From contig NZ_CAJGBN010000071.1 of the NCBI RefSeq assembly GCF_904426505.1, forward strand, positions 124,001 through 188,000: DNA of 64,000 nt, given 5' to 3'. Source of the stretch: Rubrivivax sp. A210 (lineage in GTDB: Bacteria; Pseudomonadota; Gammaproteobacteria; Burkholderiales; Burkholderiaceae_C). A model generated the notes under the pieces. That model was not told the DNA's origin. It saw nothing but the letters and a program-made list of their open reading frames with translations, and did not search any database. This document shows positions 36,815-45,035 of the stretch, piece by piece. Position numbers and translations under genes: made by a program. Positions within the stretch are counted from its first letter, which is position 1, and every line of letters starts with the position of its first letter.

Positions 36815-38209
36815 ATGAGCGTCCGTCCGGCGCCGCCCTTCGACGTCTGGGCCTGGACCCAGTGCCAGGCCGAGACATGGTCGGCGGCGCTCGACCCGGC
36901 CGGCCGCGGCCGGCAGCTCGCCGCGCTGAGGCTGGAGCGCCTGATCGCCGCGGCCCAGGCCGGCTCGCCGCTGTACCGCCGCCACGCGAGCGGCGCACGC
37001 GCGCTGGCCGATTTCGAGCCAGTGTCCAAGAAGCTGCTGATGGCGCAGTTCGACGACTGGGCCACCGACCGCCGCATCACGCGCGGGGCGGTTGACGCCT
37101 TTGTCGCCGACCCCGCCGCCATCGCCGACGGCTGGCTGGGCCGCTACCTGGTGTGGACCAGCTCGGGCACCAGCGGCGAGCCCGGCGTCTTCGTGCAGGA
37201 CGGCGCCAGCCTGGCCGCCTACGATGCCATCGACAGCCTGCGCCTGCGCGCGGTCGGCCGCAACCCGGTGCCGCTGGGTGCCTGGGGCATGGGGCGCTGC
37301 TTCGCCTTCCTGGGCGCCACCGGCGGCCACTTCGCCGGCCATGTGAGCATGGAACGCCTGCGCCGCCTGGCGCCACCGCCCTGGGCGCCACGCGTCGAGC
37401 TGCTCTCGGTGCTGGAGCCGCTGCGCGAGCTGGCGGCAAGGCTGCAGGCCCTGCAGCCCGATGTGTTGATCACCTATCCCAGCGCCGCCAGCGCATTGGC
37501 CCGCCTGCAGGCCGCAGGCACGCTGACGCTCAAGCTGCGCGAGCTGTGGCTGGGCGGCGAGCAGCTGTCGGCTGCGCAGCGCGAGCTGGTGCGCGGTGCC
37601 TTCGGCTGTCCGGTGCGCAACAGCTACGGTGCCTCGGAGTTCTTCTCGATGGCCTTCGAATGCAGCGAAGGCCGGCTGCACCTCAACGACGACTGGGTCA
37701 TCCTGGAGCCGGTGGACCGCCATCTGCGGCCGGTGGCGCCCGGTGAGGAATCGCACACCACCCTGCTCACCAACCTGGCCAACCGCACCCAACCGCTGCT
37801 GCGCTACGAGCTCGCCGACCGCGTGCGCTTTACCTGCGAAGCCTGTTCCTGCGGCAACGCCTTTCCGGTCATCGAAGTGCAGGGCCGCGCCGACCACACG
37901 CTGGAGCTGCCCGGCCGCGACGGCCGCGCGGTCACCATCCTGCCGCTGGCGCTGGAAACCGCCATCGAGGAGGAGGCCGGGGTAACGCTGTTCCAGGTGC
38001 TGGACCGCGGTGCCGCCGGCATCGAGCTTCGTTTCGAGGCCGGCGTTGCCGACCCGCGCGCCGCCTTTGCCGCCTGCCGCAAGGTGATGCTGGCCTTCTT
38101 CGCGCGCCATGGCGCACTGCCGGTGCGCATCAGCCAGGGCAAGGCGCCGCCGCGCCAGCAGGCGCGCAGCGGCAAGGTCAGGAGAGTGCTGGTCGACGCT
38201 GGCGATTGA
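36815..38209 (+). CDS. Adenylate-forming enzyme, phenylacetate-CoA ligase (PaaK)-like
   Basis: The 464-residue product belongs to the PaaK/CapK branch of AMP-forming ligases. It has the phosphate loop WTSSGTSGEPGVF near residue 113, an NSYGASEFFSMAFE acyl-adenylate motif near 270, and a late NRTQPLLRYELADRV segment with the conserved Arg. It also has a Cys cluster, CEACSCGN, of the kind that binds zinc in related proteins. It lies 28 bp after the ferredoxin-tail gene, so it may supply or activate an acyl-CoA for the same pathway. The substrate is unknown; a phenylacetate or other aromatic acid is only one option. Confidence 0.85.
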   Translation: MSVRPAPPFDVWAWTQCQAETWSAALDPAGRGRQLAALRLERLIAAAQAGSPLYRRHASGARALADFEPVSKKLLMAQFDDWATDRRITRGAVDAFVADPAAIADGWLGRYLVWTSSGTSGEPGVFVQDGASLAAYDAIDSLRLRAVGRNPVPLGAWGMGRCFAFLGATGGHFAGHVSMERLRRLAPPPWAPRVELLSVLEPLRELAARLQALQPDVLITYPSAASALARLQAAGTLTLKLRELWLGGEQLSAAQRELVRGAFGCPVRNSYGASEFFSMAFECSEGRLHLNDDWVILEPVDRHLRPVAPGEESHTTLLTNLANRTQPLLRYELADRVRFTCEACSCGNAFPVIEVQGRADHTLELPGRDGRAVTILPLALETAIEEEAGVTLFQVLDRGAAGIELRFEAGVADPRAAFAACRKVMLAFFARHGALPVRISQGKAPPRQQARSGKVRRVLVDAGD

Positions 38210-38825
38210 AAGCGCGGGAAGGGGCTGGGCCAGCGACACGGCCTGCGTTGCCGGGCCGCATTCGTCCGCGAATATAGGGATGGATTCACCCAGGGAATCG
38301 CTCATGAATCCGCCCCCGCTACAGGCCGAGGCATAAGCTGCCCGTCTTGCACGCTGGCACCCAGGCCGCTGTATCCCGCCCGGCGACGGCCACCGCCCAA
38401 GTCGCAGATGAGGAGGGCTCATGCACGCGCTCGACCGACTCGGCCGCCTGGCACTCGATCTGCAACGGGTTGCGCACACCCCGGCCCCTGGACGGCTTTC
38501 TCGACGGGGCCCCGGAGCCACTGAAGAGCCCTCTGCCCTTCGATACGGCGCGCTGGGGAGCGGGCCAGGCCATGCCGACGGGTCCGCATGCGCACGGCTG
38601 CCAGCGGCCTGCCGGCGCATGCAGGTCAGGAACCTGGCCCGGAAGGCGGCCGTGAGCCAGGGGCTGGAGTGGCCGCGCGAACGTCCGCAATCAATGGGAC
38701 GGTCTGGTGCATTTGCATCATTGAGCCGCGGCCACGCCGCAATGCATGATGGCTCGTAAGAGGCGCCGCACACGGCTCTGGCCCGGGGCTGCAGTCGACC
38801 ACCCATCGCAAGAGGAGGGTCCGCC
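38210..38825. other. 616-bp region without a supported gene
   Basis: The only candidate is a 112-codon frame beginning with ATG at 38421 after a GAGGAGGG stretch. The spacing (3 bp) is too short, the composition is that of chance frames, and an overlapping frame looks equally protein-like, so no gene is called. No FNR-like box or terminator with a T run was found. A short ATTCG-4-CGAAT palindrome lies near 38261-38274. Confidence 0.4.
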
Positions 38826-39638
38826 ATGTCACCCAGCCGAATGAACACGCCACCGGCACCGGCCCGGCGCCGGCCGGCCCTGGGGCTGGTGCTCACGCCA
38901 TCGGCATGGGCGCAGGCCCCTGCGCCCCTGGCGCCGGCGGTGGTGGTGGTGGCGCGGTCCCTGGTGGCCGAGGGCCTGGCCCGGCTGGCGCTGCCCTTGC
39001 AGGAAGCCCTGGGCACGCCGCTCGAAGTGTTGCACGCGCCAGATTGCGAGTGCGCACTGGCCCTGATGCTCGAGCGCCCGCGCATCGTGCTCACCGTGCT
39101 GGACCTGGTCGCCGGCGCCGATGACGCGGCGCTGCTACCCCTGTTGCAGGCCCGTCCGCAGGCACCGCTGCTGGTGCTGGTGGGCAGTTGCAGCCAAGAG
39201 CGCGCACTGGCGCTGCTGCGCGCCGGGGCCCGTGGCGTGATTCCCGATTCGCACCCGCCGCAGCTCGTGCAAGGCGCGCTGGAGCTCGTGCTGCGCTTTG
39301 GCGGTGTCTACCTGCCACCCGAAGTCTTTCTTTCCGAGCCCGCGTCGGCGTGCCCGCCGCCACCGCCGCGCCATGCGGCCGATCTGGGCCTGACCCCGCG
39401 CCAGGCCCAGGTGCTGCAGCTGCTGCTGCAGGGCTGTGCCAACAAGCGCATCTGCCGCCAGCTGGGAGTCTCGGCGGCCACCGTGAAGACCCACCTGTCG
39501 GCCGTGCTGCGCGCCCTGAATGTCGCCACCCGCACCCAGGCCGTGGTGGCTGCCAACCGCCTGGGCCTGGTCTTCGACACGCCGCCGCCCGCGGCGCCGG
39601 CAGCGCCATACCCACGCCCCCCTCAGCCGATTGGCTGA
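38826..39638 (+). CDS. LuxR/NarL-type transcriptional regulator without canonical receiver
   Basis: The 270-residue product ends in a LuxR-type helix-turn-helix (about 190-250): LGLTPRQAQVLQLLLQGCANKRICRQLGVSAATVKTHL. The N-terminal ~150 residues keep the outline of a receiver domain (VVVVARSLVAEGLARLA ... VLTVLDLVAGADDA ... LLVLVGSCSQERALALLRAGARGVIPDS) but lack the acidic pair at the start. They may therefore sense something other than phosphorylation, or accept phosphate poorly. A strong AAGAGGAGGG site precedes the ATG. The gene stands alone, 127 bp before a secreted-protein operon. Targets are unknown. Confidence 0.85.
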   Translation: MSPSRMNTPPAPARRRPALGLVLTPSAWAQAPAPLAPAVVVVARSLVAEGLARLALPLQEALGTPLEVLHAPDCECALALMLERPRIVLTVLDLVAGADDAALLPLLQARPQAPLLVLVGSCSQERALALLRAGARGVIPDSHPPQLVQGALELVLRFGGVYLPPEVFLSEPASACPPPPPRHAADLGLTPRQAQVLQLLLQGCANKRICRQLGVSAATVKTHLSAVLRALNVATRTQAVVAANRLGLVFDTPPPAAPAAPYPRPPQPIG

Positions 39639-39765
39639 GCCCTCTGGCCCATGGCGCGGGCAACGAAGGCCAACCAGAATTCTTCGCACGAGGCCGCCCG
39701 GCGGCCCCCAACAGCCGGCGCCTGCTGTCCCTGGCGCAAGTCCAGCCACCACCCAGGAGAAGTGC

Positions 39766-40167
39766 ATGTCGACCCTGCAGATGACCGTGGCCACACTGGC
39801 GGCCATCCTGGCTTGCCAGGGTGCGTGTGCGGCAGGCGTGTCGGCCGAAGGGCTGACCCGCCACGCCTGGTGCAGCCAGTCGTCCAGCGACAGCACGCTC
39901 GAAGCCACCACGCTGTGGTTCAAGCCCGACGGCAGCTATGCCGCAAGGCAGCGCGAAGAAGGCTACGTCAGCGCGCCCGGGGGCCAGGTCTTTCACATCC
40001 CCGAAGAGACGAAATGGATGCAAGGCCAATGGCGCGTCGTGGCGGGCGAGCTGCACATCGCCGCGGCCGGCACGCCGGGCTTCCGGAATTCCGGCGCCAG
40101 CCTGCAGCCGGGCCGCGACGGCCTGCCCGTGCTGATGCTGGGTGGCCAGGCCTTGCGTCCGTGTTGA
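39766..40167 (+). CDS. Small secreted protein of unknown function
   Basis: A 133-residue product with a signal peptide (hydrophobic 6-17, cleavage probably after CAA near 23). The mature part contains three further cysteines and a strand-rich pattern (TLWFKPDGSYAARQ ... WMQGQWRVVAGELHI). This resembles small lipocalin-like or copper-resistance-type folds only in outline. AGGAGA lies 5 bp before the ATG at 39766. It is the first gene of a three-gene overlapping operon ending in a metallopeptidase. Confidence 0.8.
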   Translation: MSTLQMTVATLAAILACQGACAAGVSAEGLTRHAWCSQSSSDSTLEATTLWFKPDGSYAARQREEGYVSAPGGQVFHIPEETKWMQGQWRVVAGELHIAAAGTPGFRNSGASLQPGRDGLPVLMLGGQALRPC

Positions 40168-40817
40168 TGGCGACGACGGCCATGGATGCCCACCTTCTCG
40201 CCATCGCGCTGCGCGAACTGGAGCGGCTGCTGGTCGTCGGCGGCGGCATCCTGTCCATCTTTTTCGGCTACCGGCTGTTCATCGCCCTGCCGGCCCTCGA
40301 AGCCTCGGGCAGCGGCCGGCTGCTGCTGCCCGGCGGCGTGTCTATCTTCCTCAGCCGCATAGGCCCGGGCGTGTTCTTCGCCCTCTTCGGCACTGGAATC
40401 CTGGTCTTTGCCATGCAGGCCACGGTCACGGTGGGCAGCGCCGGCACGGCGGCGGGCCCGGCCAGTCCGGCGCCGGCACTGGCACTGGCGCCGGCCGCCC
40501 ACTACTCGGGGATGAGCAGCGTCGCCACGGTGGCCGACGCCGAACGCCAGCAGACCGAAAGAACTCGCATCGTCGGCACGGTACGCGGCCTGCGCCTGAT
40601 CGAGGCCACGCTGCAGGCGGCCCACAAGGGCCGCAGCACCGACGACGCGCTGCGCGCCCTCGACGAGGCCAAGTTCGCGCTCATGCGCGGCACCTGGCAC
40701 GAAGCCGACTGGGGCCGGCTGGACGAGTTCGAAGCCTGGCGCAACGCCGGCATGCCCGCCCCACCGCCGCCGTCCATTGCGCAGGCGGCGCGCATCCTGA
40801 CCGGAGCCACACCATGA
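40167..40817 (+). CDS. Two-helix inner-membrane protein of unknown function
   Basis: The 216-residue product has two membrane helices (about residues 18-38 and 58-80) and then a soluble C-terminal domain of about 120 residues with helices rich in Ala, Arg and Glu. The start ATG at 40167 overlaps the previous stop (TGATG) and the stop overlaps the next ATG, so the three genes are translationally coupled. The soluble part may contact its partners in the periplasm or cytoplasm. No family is recognised. Confidence 0.8.
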   Translation: MATTAMDAHLLAIALRELERLLVVGGGILSIFFGYRLFIALPALEASGSGRLLLPGGVSIFLSRIGPGVFFALFGTGILVFAMQATVTVGSAGTAAGPASPAPALALAPAAHYSGMSSVATVADAERQQTERTRIVGTVRGLRLIEATLQAAHKGRSTDDALRALDEAKFALMRGTWHEADWGRLDEFEAWRNAGMPAPPPPSIAQAARILTGATP

Positions 40818-41797
40818 AACGCCGATCCGTCTTGTCGATGCCCCTGGCGGCCCTCGCCGCCATGCCGGCTGCCGCTGCACCAGGCACCATGTACCCGGAC
40901 AGCCTGCTGGCCTCACGCGTGGCCGACTACCGCGAGGTGATGGAGGACAACCTGCGCCGGGTCTTCCTGCCTGCGCTGTCGGCCCAGCAGCGTGCAGCGC
41001 TGTCCTCGGTGAAGCTCGAGTTTCCGTTGCGCGGCCGCCAGAACACGCCTTTCGAGTTCTTCGCCACCGGCGACCAGCGCGTACATCTGCCGGTGTTCTC
41101 GATCCGCTTTCTCAGCGACCTGGCCATCGCGCAAACGTGGCTGCTGATGCGCGACTACCGCAGCAATACCGTGTACGAGTACATCAGCCTCATGAAGTAC
41201 CAGCAGCGTCCGCGCGACGACTGGCCCGATCCGCGCACCGCGCTGCAGATACCGGCCGATGCGACCCAGGACCAACAGGTCGACCAGTTCTCGCTGCACC
41301 TGTTGAACCAGGCGCTGGCCTTCATCCTGCTGCACGAGCTGGCCCACATTGTTCACCGCGATCCCGGCTACGGGCCTGGCGTCGCACGCGCGGCAGCACG
41401 CGGCAACGAAGCCTCGGCCGATGCCTTCGCGCTCGAGGTGATGCGGCGCATCGGCATGCCGCCGCTGGGCGTCGAGTTCTTCTTCGCGGTGATGAGCCAC
41501 CACGGCCGCGTCAGGGCCGATTTCCTCAGCGCCGGGGACTACCAGAAGTGGCTGGACGAAGCCACCCATCCCCTGGACACCGACCGCATGCGCGCGGTGG
41601 CGCGCTACATGCAAGCGCACGCGGCCGACTTTGCCAAGCTGCAGCGCGACCCGCGGCGCAGCGAGCAGGTGGTCGGCGCCGTTGCCGGCCAGGTCGACCA
41701 GATCGCGCGCTACCTCGAAGACCTGGACCTGCAGCGGCTGATCGCCGCGCGGGCGCGGGCGGCCAGCATCGCCAGCCTCGCCCCGCGAAAGCACTAG
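40814..41797 (+). CDS. Exported HExxH zinc metallopeptidase-like protein
   Basis: The 327-residue product begins with a signal peptide (KRRSVLSMPLAALAAMPAAAA). In its middle it has the zinc-peptidase motif LLHELAHIVH (HELAH) and, about 30 residues on, NEASADAFALEVM with the Glu/Asp typical of the third-ligand helix of gluzincins such as M48-like enzymes. It would act in the periplasm or at the envelope. It follows two envelope genes with overlapping ends. The substrate is unknown. The convergent universal stress gene lies 47 bp away with a GC hairpin between them. Confidence 0.83.
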   Translation: MKRRSVLSMPLAALAAMPAAAAPGTMYPDSLLASRVADYREVMEDNLRRVFLPALSAQQRAALSSVKLEFPLRGRQNTPFEFFATGDQRVHLPVFSIRFLSDLAIAQTWLLMRDYRSNTVYEYISLMKYQQRPRDDWPDPRTALQIPADATQDQQVDQFSLHLLNQALAFILLHELAHIVHRDPGYGPGVARAAARGNEASADAFALEVMRRIGMPPLGVEFFFAVMSHHGRVRADFLSAGDYQKWLDEATHPLDTDRMRAVARYMQAHAADFAKLQRDPRRSEQVVGAVAGQVDQIARYLEDLDLQRLIAARARAASIASLAPRKH

Positions 41798-41820
41798 CCG
41801 CTAGCGCCAATGCCAATCGA

Positions 41821-41838
41821 CCGCCGCGCCCGCGGCGG
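41821..41838. terminator. GC hairpin between convergent genes, possible terminator
   Basis: CCGCCGC (41821-41827) pairs with GCGGCGG (41832-41838) around a GCCC loop. It lies between the convergent metallopeptidase and universal stress protein genes. No T tract is present on either side, so termination is only suggested by position. Confidence 0.35.
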
Positions 41839-41844
41839 CCCGGC

Positions 41845-42288
41845 TCAGTGCAGCACCAGCAGCGGCAGTTTCGACCCCGCCAGCACGGCCTTGGTGTGCG
41901 AGCCGAAGAGGAATTCGCCGAAGGCGCCGCGTCCGTGGGTAACCATGACGATCATGTCGCAGCCCTGCGACTCGGCGATCTGGATGATGGCCTTGTCGAT
42001 GCGCGGCACATGGTCGTGGACGCCGTCGAAGGGCACGCCGGCAGCGCGCGCCACTTCCTCGAACCTGGCCAGCACCTGGCGCGCATGGGCCTCGGTGCGG
42101 GCCTCGTGTTCCTTCAGATCCTGGGCCCACAGCGAATGGGGCCGCGTCTCGGTGAGCGTGGGCTGCATGGGTTCGGCAACGAAGCCGGTGATGGCGGCAC
42201 CGAGCTGCTTGGCCAGCGCCACGCTCTCCTGCATGGCGCGGTCCGACAACTCGCTGCCGTCGACCGGAACCAAAAGACGCTTGTACAT
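41845..42288 (-). CDS. Universal stress protein
   Basis: Single-domain UspA-type protein of 147 residues. It begins MYKRLLVPVDGS, with the conserved Asp of the nucleotide site, and ends with VMVTHGRGAFGEFLFGSHTKAVL, the Gly-rich ATP-binding loop. A GGGGGAGA ribosome site lies just before the ATG at 42288, which is preferred over a longer upstream frame. Usp proteins help survival in growth arrest and are commonly induced by FNR/ANR at low oxygen. An FNR-type promoter is visible upstream. Confidence 0.93.
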   Translation of the reverse strand: MYKRLLVPVDGSELSDRAMQESVALAKQLGAAITGFVAEPMQPTLTETRPHSLWAQDLKEHEARTEAHARQVLARFEEVARAAGVPFDGVHDHVPRIDKAIIQIAESQGCDMIVMVTHGRGAFGEFLFGSHTKAVLAGSKLPLLVLH

Positions 42289-42341
42289 GTGTTCTCCCCC
42301 GACGCGTGCTACATGCCCTGCGGGCTTGCGCAGGGCCGGCC

Positions 42342-42383
42342 AGTCTAGGGAGCCCATGCCGCACCAATCTTGCGCTAGGCCAA
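42342..42383 (-). promoter_or_regulatory. FNR-type promoter of the universal stress gene
   Basis: On the minus strand TTGGCCTAGCGCAA (42383 to 42370) shares the CTAG-CGCAA half seen in other boxes here, but the left half is weaker (TTGGC). TAGACT (42347 to 42342) follows after 22 bp, predicting a start near 42335. Confidence 0.55.
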
Positions 42384-42390
42384 ATCGGCG

Positions 42391-42418
42391 CCACACCCCC
42401 CCTAACCCGGCGGGTGTG
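42391..42418 (-). terminator. Hairpin downstream of the porin, possible terminator
   Basis: CACACCC (42392-42398) pairs with GGGTGTG (42412-42418). It is about 20 bp beyond the porin stop on the minus strand and upstream of the usp promoter box. No T tract follows. Confidence 0.3.
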
Positions 42419-42436
42419 TAGTTCACGCCGGCCTTG

Positions 42437-43579
42437 TCAGAAGGCGTGGCGCAGGCCGGCCGCGAAGGCCGATTGCGAGACGCCGGGCGCCGGGTTGCTG
42501 CCGCCGGCACCGGCACTGACCGAGATCGACAGGCCGGCGCTGTTGTCAATTCGGCCCAGCATGGCGTAGACCGAGGTGCGGCGCGAGAAGGCATAGGCGG
42601 CGCGCAGCGCCAGCAGGTCGGCATCGCCGCCGCCGTTCTTGATGCGCAGCGTGTGCCATTGGCCTTCAAGCGTGAGCGCGCTGCTCGCCGCCCACGAGGC
42701 ACCCAGGTACCAGAGATCGCTCTTGGGCGTGGCCGCGCTGGCACCGTTGTCGCGCCGGATCAGGCCCAGCGTGGCCTTCAGGCCACCGAACTTGCCATAG
42801 CCATTGGCCGAGACGCGGCGGTCGCGCATCTCGCTGCGGGTGAGGCCGGCAAAGGCGCCGGCGCCGCCGCGCATTTCGTCGATGGCCAGCGCCGCGCCCC
42901 AGGCCGGCGTGTCGACCTTGGCCAGCGCCGACCACTCGCGGCAGGCCTTGGTATCGGTGGCCGATTCGCCGGCGCAATTGGTGCCGGCCGGACTGCCGGC
43001 GTTGACGGTGTCGCGTCCCAGGCTGTAGGTGGCGCCCAGCGTGAGGCCGCCGAACGTGCCCTTCCAGGCCAGCGCGTTGTCGGCGCGCGCATTCGGGATG
43101 TAGGCGTCGAGCGAGCCGGTACCGTAGAGGGCAGGGCCCATCACGTCGGCGTCGAGGATGGACCAGAACAGCATGGTGTACTGGCGGCCCAGGCTCACCG
43201 TGCCCCAGTTGCCGGCGAGGCCGACAAAGGCCTGGCGGCCCCAGGCGCGCCCGCCCTGGATCAGCGTGCCCTGGTCGGGCGCAAAGCCCTGTTCGATGGC
43301 GTAGACCGCGCGCAGGCCGCCACCCAGGTCTTCGCTGCCGCGCAGGCCAATGCGCGACGACACGGTGCCGGTGAGGCTGGGCATGCGGGTGAGGCCGCTG
43401 CCCGCGGCCCCGACCTTGGTGACATGCTCGACCGCGAGGTCGATGAGGCCGTAGACGGTGACACTTTGCGCCGCTGCAGGGGCAGCGGCGGTGGCGGCCG
43501 TCGCGGCGATGAGGACAGCGATCGCGCGGGCCGGCTTGGAACGAGCCCCGCTGGGGCGGACTTGGAAGGTGGGCTTCAT
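42437..43579 (-). CDS. Gram-negative general porin
   Basis: Trimeric outer-membrane porin of the betaproteobacterial OmpC-like (Porin_4) family. From the ATG at 43579 the product is 380 residues. The signal peptide ends in PAAAQ. The mature start SVTVYGLIDLAVEHV is typical, followed by GSEDLGGGLRAVYAIEQGF in the first strands. The C-terminus SAFAAGLRHAF ends in Phe for barrel insertion. A pair of cysteines (CAGESATDTKAC) lies in a probable surface loop. It is transcribed in the same direction as the CBS gene 53 bp upstream, and may be co-transcribed with it. Confidence 0.93.
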   Translation of the reverse strand: MKPTFQVRPSGARSKPARAIAVLIAATAATAAAPAAAQSVTVYGLIDLAVEHVTKVGAAGSGLTRMPSLTGTVSSRIGLRGSEDLGGGLRAVYAIEQGFAPDQGTLIQGGRAWGRQAFVGLAGNWGTVSLGRQYTMLFWSILDADVMGPALYGTGSLDAYIPNARADNALAWKGTFGGLTLGATYSLGRDTVNAGSPAGTNCAGESATDTKACREWSALAKVDTPAWGAALAIDEMRGGAGAFAGLTRSEMRDRRVSANGYGKFGGLKATLGLIRRDNGASAATPKSDLWYLGASWAASSALTLEGQWHTLRIKNGGGDADLLALRAAYAFSRRTSVYAMLGRIDNSAGLSISVSAGAGGSNPAPGVSQSAFAAGLRHAF

Positions 43580-43632
43580 GGTGGTCTTCTCCTCGTCGGC
43601 GATTTTCGCCGACGCCCGCCGCCCCCTGGCCT

Positions 43633-44076
43633 TCAACCCCTGGGCACGCCTTCGGTGCTGAAGCCCTCGCGCCGCAGCGCCTCGCAGTTGAAGTCTTCCA
43701 TCTCGGGGTCGAGCACGCTGCGCGCGGTGACGATGCCCACCGCACGCTGGCCCTCGACCACCGGCAGGTGGCGCACGCCGCGCTCCTGCATCACCTGCAG
43801 CGCAAAGCCGAACAGGCGCTCTGGAGCCACGGTGAGCGGCGACTTGGTCATCACCTCGTCCAGCGCCGTGGCATCGGCATCGCGGTCGCAGGCAATCACA
43901 CGCCGCAGCGCATCGCGCGCCGTGAAGATGCCGACCAGCTTTTCGCTGTCGACGACGAGCAGCGCGCTGCTCGCGGTCTCGGCCATCAGGCGGGCGGCGG
44001 CGCGTACCGAGGTCTGGGGCGGCGCGACCACCAGACGCTCGCGCGTCATCACATGCCGGACCCGTTCATTGAACAT
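43633..44076 (-). CDS. CBS-domain pair protein
   Basis: A 147-residue protein made of two CBS domains (about 8-65 and 75-135): HVMTRERLVVAPPQTSVRAAARLM ... LVGIFTARDALRRV, then VMTKSPLTVAPERLFGFALQVMQERGVRHLPVVEG ... VGIVTARSVLD. CBS pairs bind adenosyl nucleotides and act as energy-state sensors on partner proteins. The ATG at 44076 (MFNERVRH) is the likeliest start, with GGGAG upstream. It has its own FNR-like promoter, so it is likely induced at low oxygen. Confidence 0.92.
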   Translation of the reverse strand: MFNERVRHVMTRERLVVAPPQTSVRAAARLMAETASSALLVVDSEKLVGIFTARDALRRVIACDRDADATALDEVMTKSPLTVAPERLFGFALQVMQERGVRHLPVVEGQRAVGIVTARSVLDPEMEDFNCEALRREGFSTEGVPRG

Positions 44077-44106
44077 GACACAAGCTCCCAAGGACTACCG
44101 ATGTGC

Positions 44107-44147
44107 AGCCTAACGCTGGTGCGCGGGTGGAAGTTGATGCGGCACAA
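44107..44147 (-). promoter_or_regulatory. FNR/ANR-like promoter of the CBS gene
   Basis: On the minus strand TTGTGCCGCATCAA (44147 to 44134) matches 8 of 10 positions. TAGGCT (44112 to 44107) follows after exactly 21 bp, with a predicted start near 44099, some 20 bases before the ATG. Confidence 0.62.
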
Positions 44148-44222
44148 ACCCCACTCACCAGGGCCGCAAAGCGCGGAGTGCGGGTACCTGAGACAGGGCT
44201 TGGGACCATGGCCTTGCGCGCC

Positions 44223-45035
44223 TCAGCGCCAGCCCATGGCCACCATCTTGCGGCGCAGGAAGGCGATCTGGGTCTGCAGCGGCAGCTGCTTGGGGCAGAC
44301 ATCGTGGCAGCCCAGCAGCGACATGCAGCCGAACACGCCGTCGTCGTCGCCGACGACCTCGTAGAAGTCGTCGTCGTCGCGCGTGTCGCGCGGATCGAGG
44401 CGGAAGCGCGCCAGCTTGTTCATGCCGACGGCGCCGACAAAGTCTTCGCGCATGCGCGCCGTGCCGCAGGCGGCGACGCAGCAGCCGCATTCGATGCAGC
44501 GGTCGAGCTCGTAGATCTTCTCGGCCAGCTCGGGCTCCATGCGTTCTTCCAGGCGCCTGAGATCGCGCTCGGCTTCCTGCTGGTGAACCCAGGTCTGCAG
44601 CCGCTCGCTCATGCCGCGCATCCACTTGCCGGTGTTGACCGAGAGATCGCCGATCAGCTCGAACACCGGCAGCGGTGCCAGCGTGAAGGTGGCGTCAAGG
44701 TTCTGCGTCAGCGTGCGACAGGCCAGGGCCGGGCGGCCGTTGACGAGCAATGCGCAGCTGCCGCAGATGCCGGCGCGGCAGACGAAATCGAACTGCAGGC
44801 TGGGGTCGAGCTTCTCGCGGATTTCGCTCAGCGCGATGAACAGCGTCATGCCCGCGGCATCGTCGATCTCGTAGCTCTGCCAGTGCGGCGCCACCTCGGG
44901 GTGGGCCGGGTTGAAGCGCAGCACGCGGATCTGCAGCCGGCGCGTCACCGCCGTGGGCTGGGCCGCGGCCGGAGCGGGGGCAAGAGCATGGGCAGGCAGC
45001 GAGGCCTGCAGCGGGAGGATGGGGATGGTCTTCAC
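44223..45035 (-). CDS. frdB: Fumarate reductase iron-sulfur subunit
   Basis: Transfers electrons from the diheme cytochrome b to the flavoprotein. The 270-residue product has the three cluster sites: [2Fe-2S] in CRAGICGSCALLVNGRPALAC, [4Fe-4S] in CIECGCCVAACGTARM and [3Fe-4S] in CMSLLGCHDVCPKQ. The start is GTG at 45035, overlapping the frdA stop (GTGA). An N-terminal extension of about 35 residues rich in Ala/Pro precedes the conserved start. It is last in a frdCAB operon. Confidence 0.93.
   Translation of the reverse strand: MKTIPILPLQASLPAHALAPAPAAAQPTAVTRRLQIRVLRFNPAHPEVAPHWQSYEIDDAAGMTLFIALSEIREKLDPSLQFDFVCRAGICGSCALLVNGRPALACRTLTQNLDATFTLAPLPVFELIGDLSVNTGKWMRGMSERLQTWVHQQEAERDLRRLEERMEPELAEKIYELDRCIECGCCVAACGTARMREDFVGAVGMNKLARFRLDPRDTRDDDDFYEVVGDDDGVFGCMSLLGCHDVCPKQLPLQTQIAFLRRKMVAMGWR

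Noticed and set aside
38421..38759. A 112-codon plus-strand frame after GAGGAGGG
   Set aside because: Only 3 bp separate the ribosome-like site from the ATG, the sequence has no conserved-looking segment and another frame overlaps it with similar composition.
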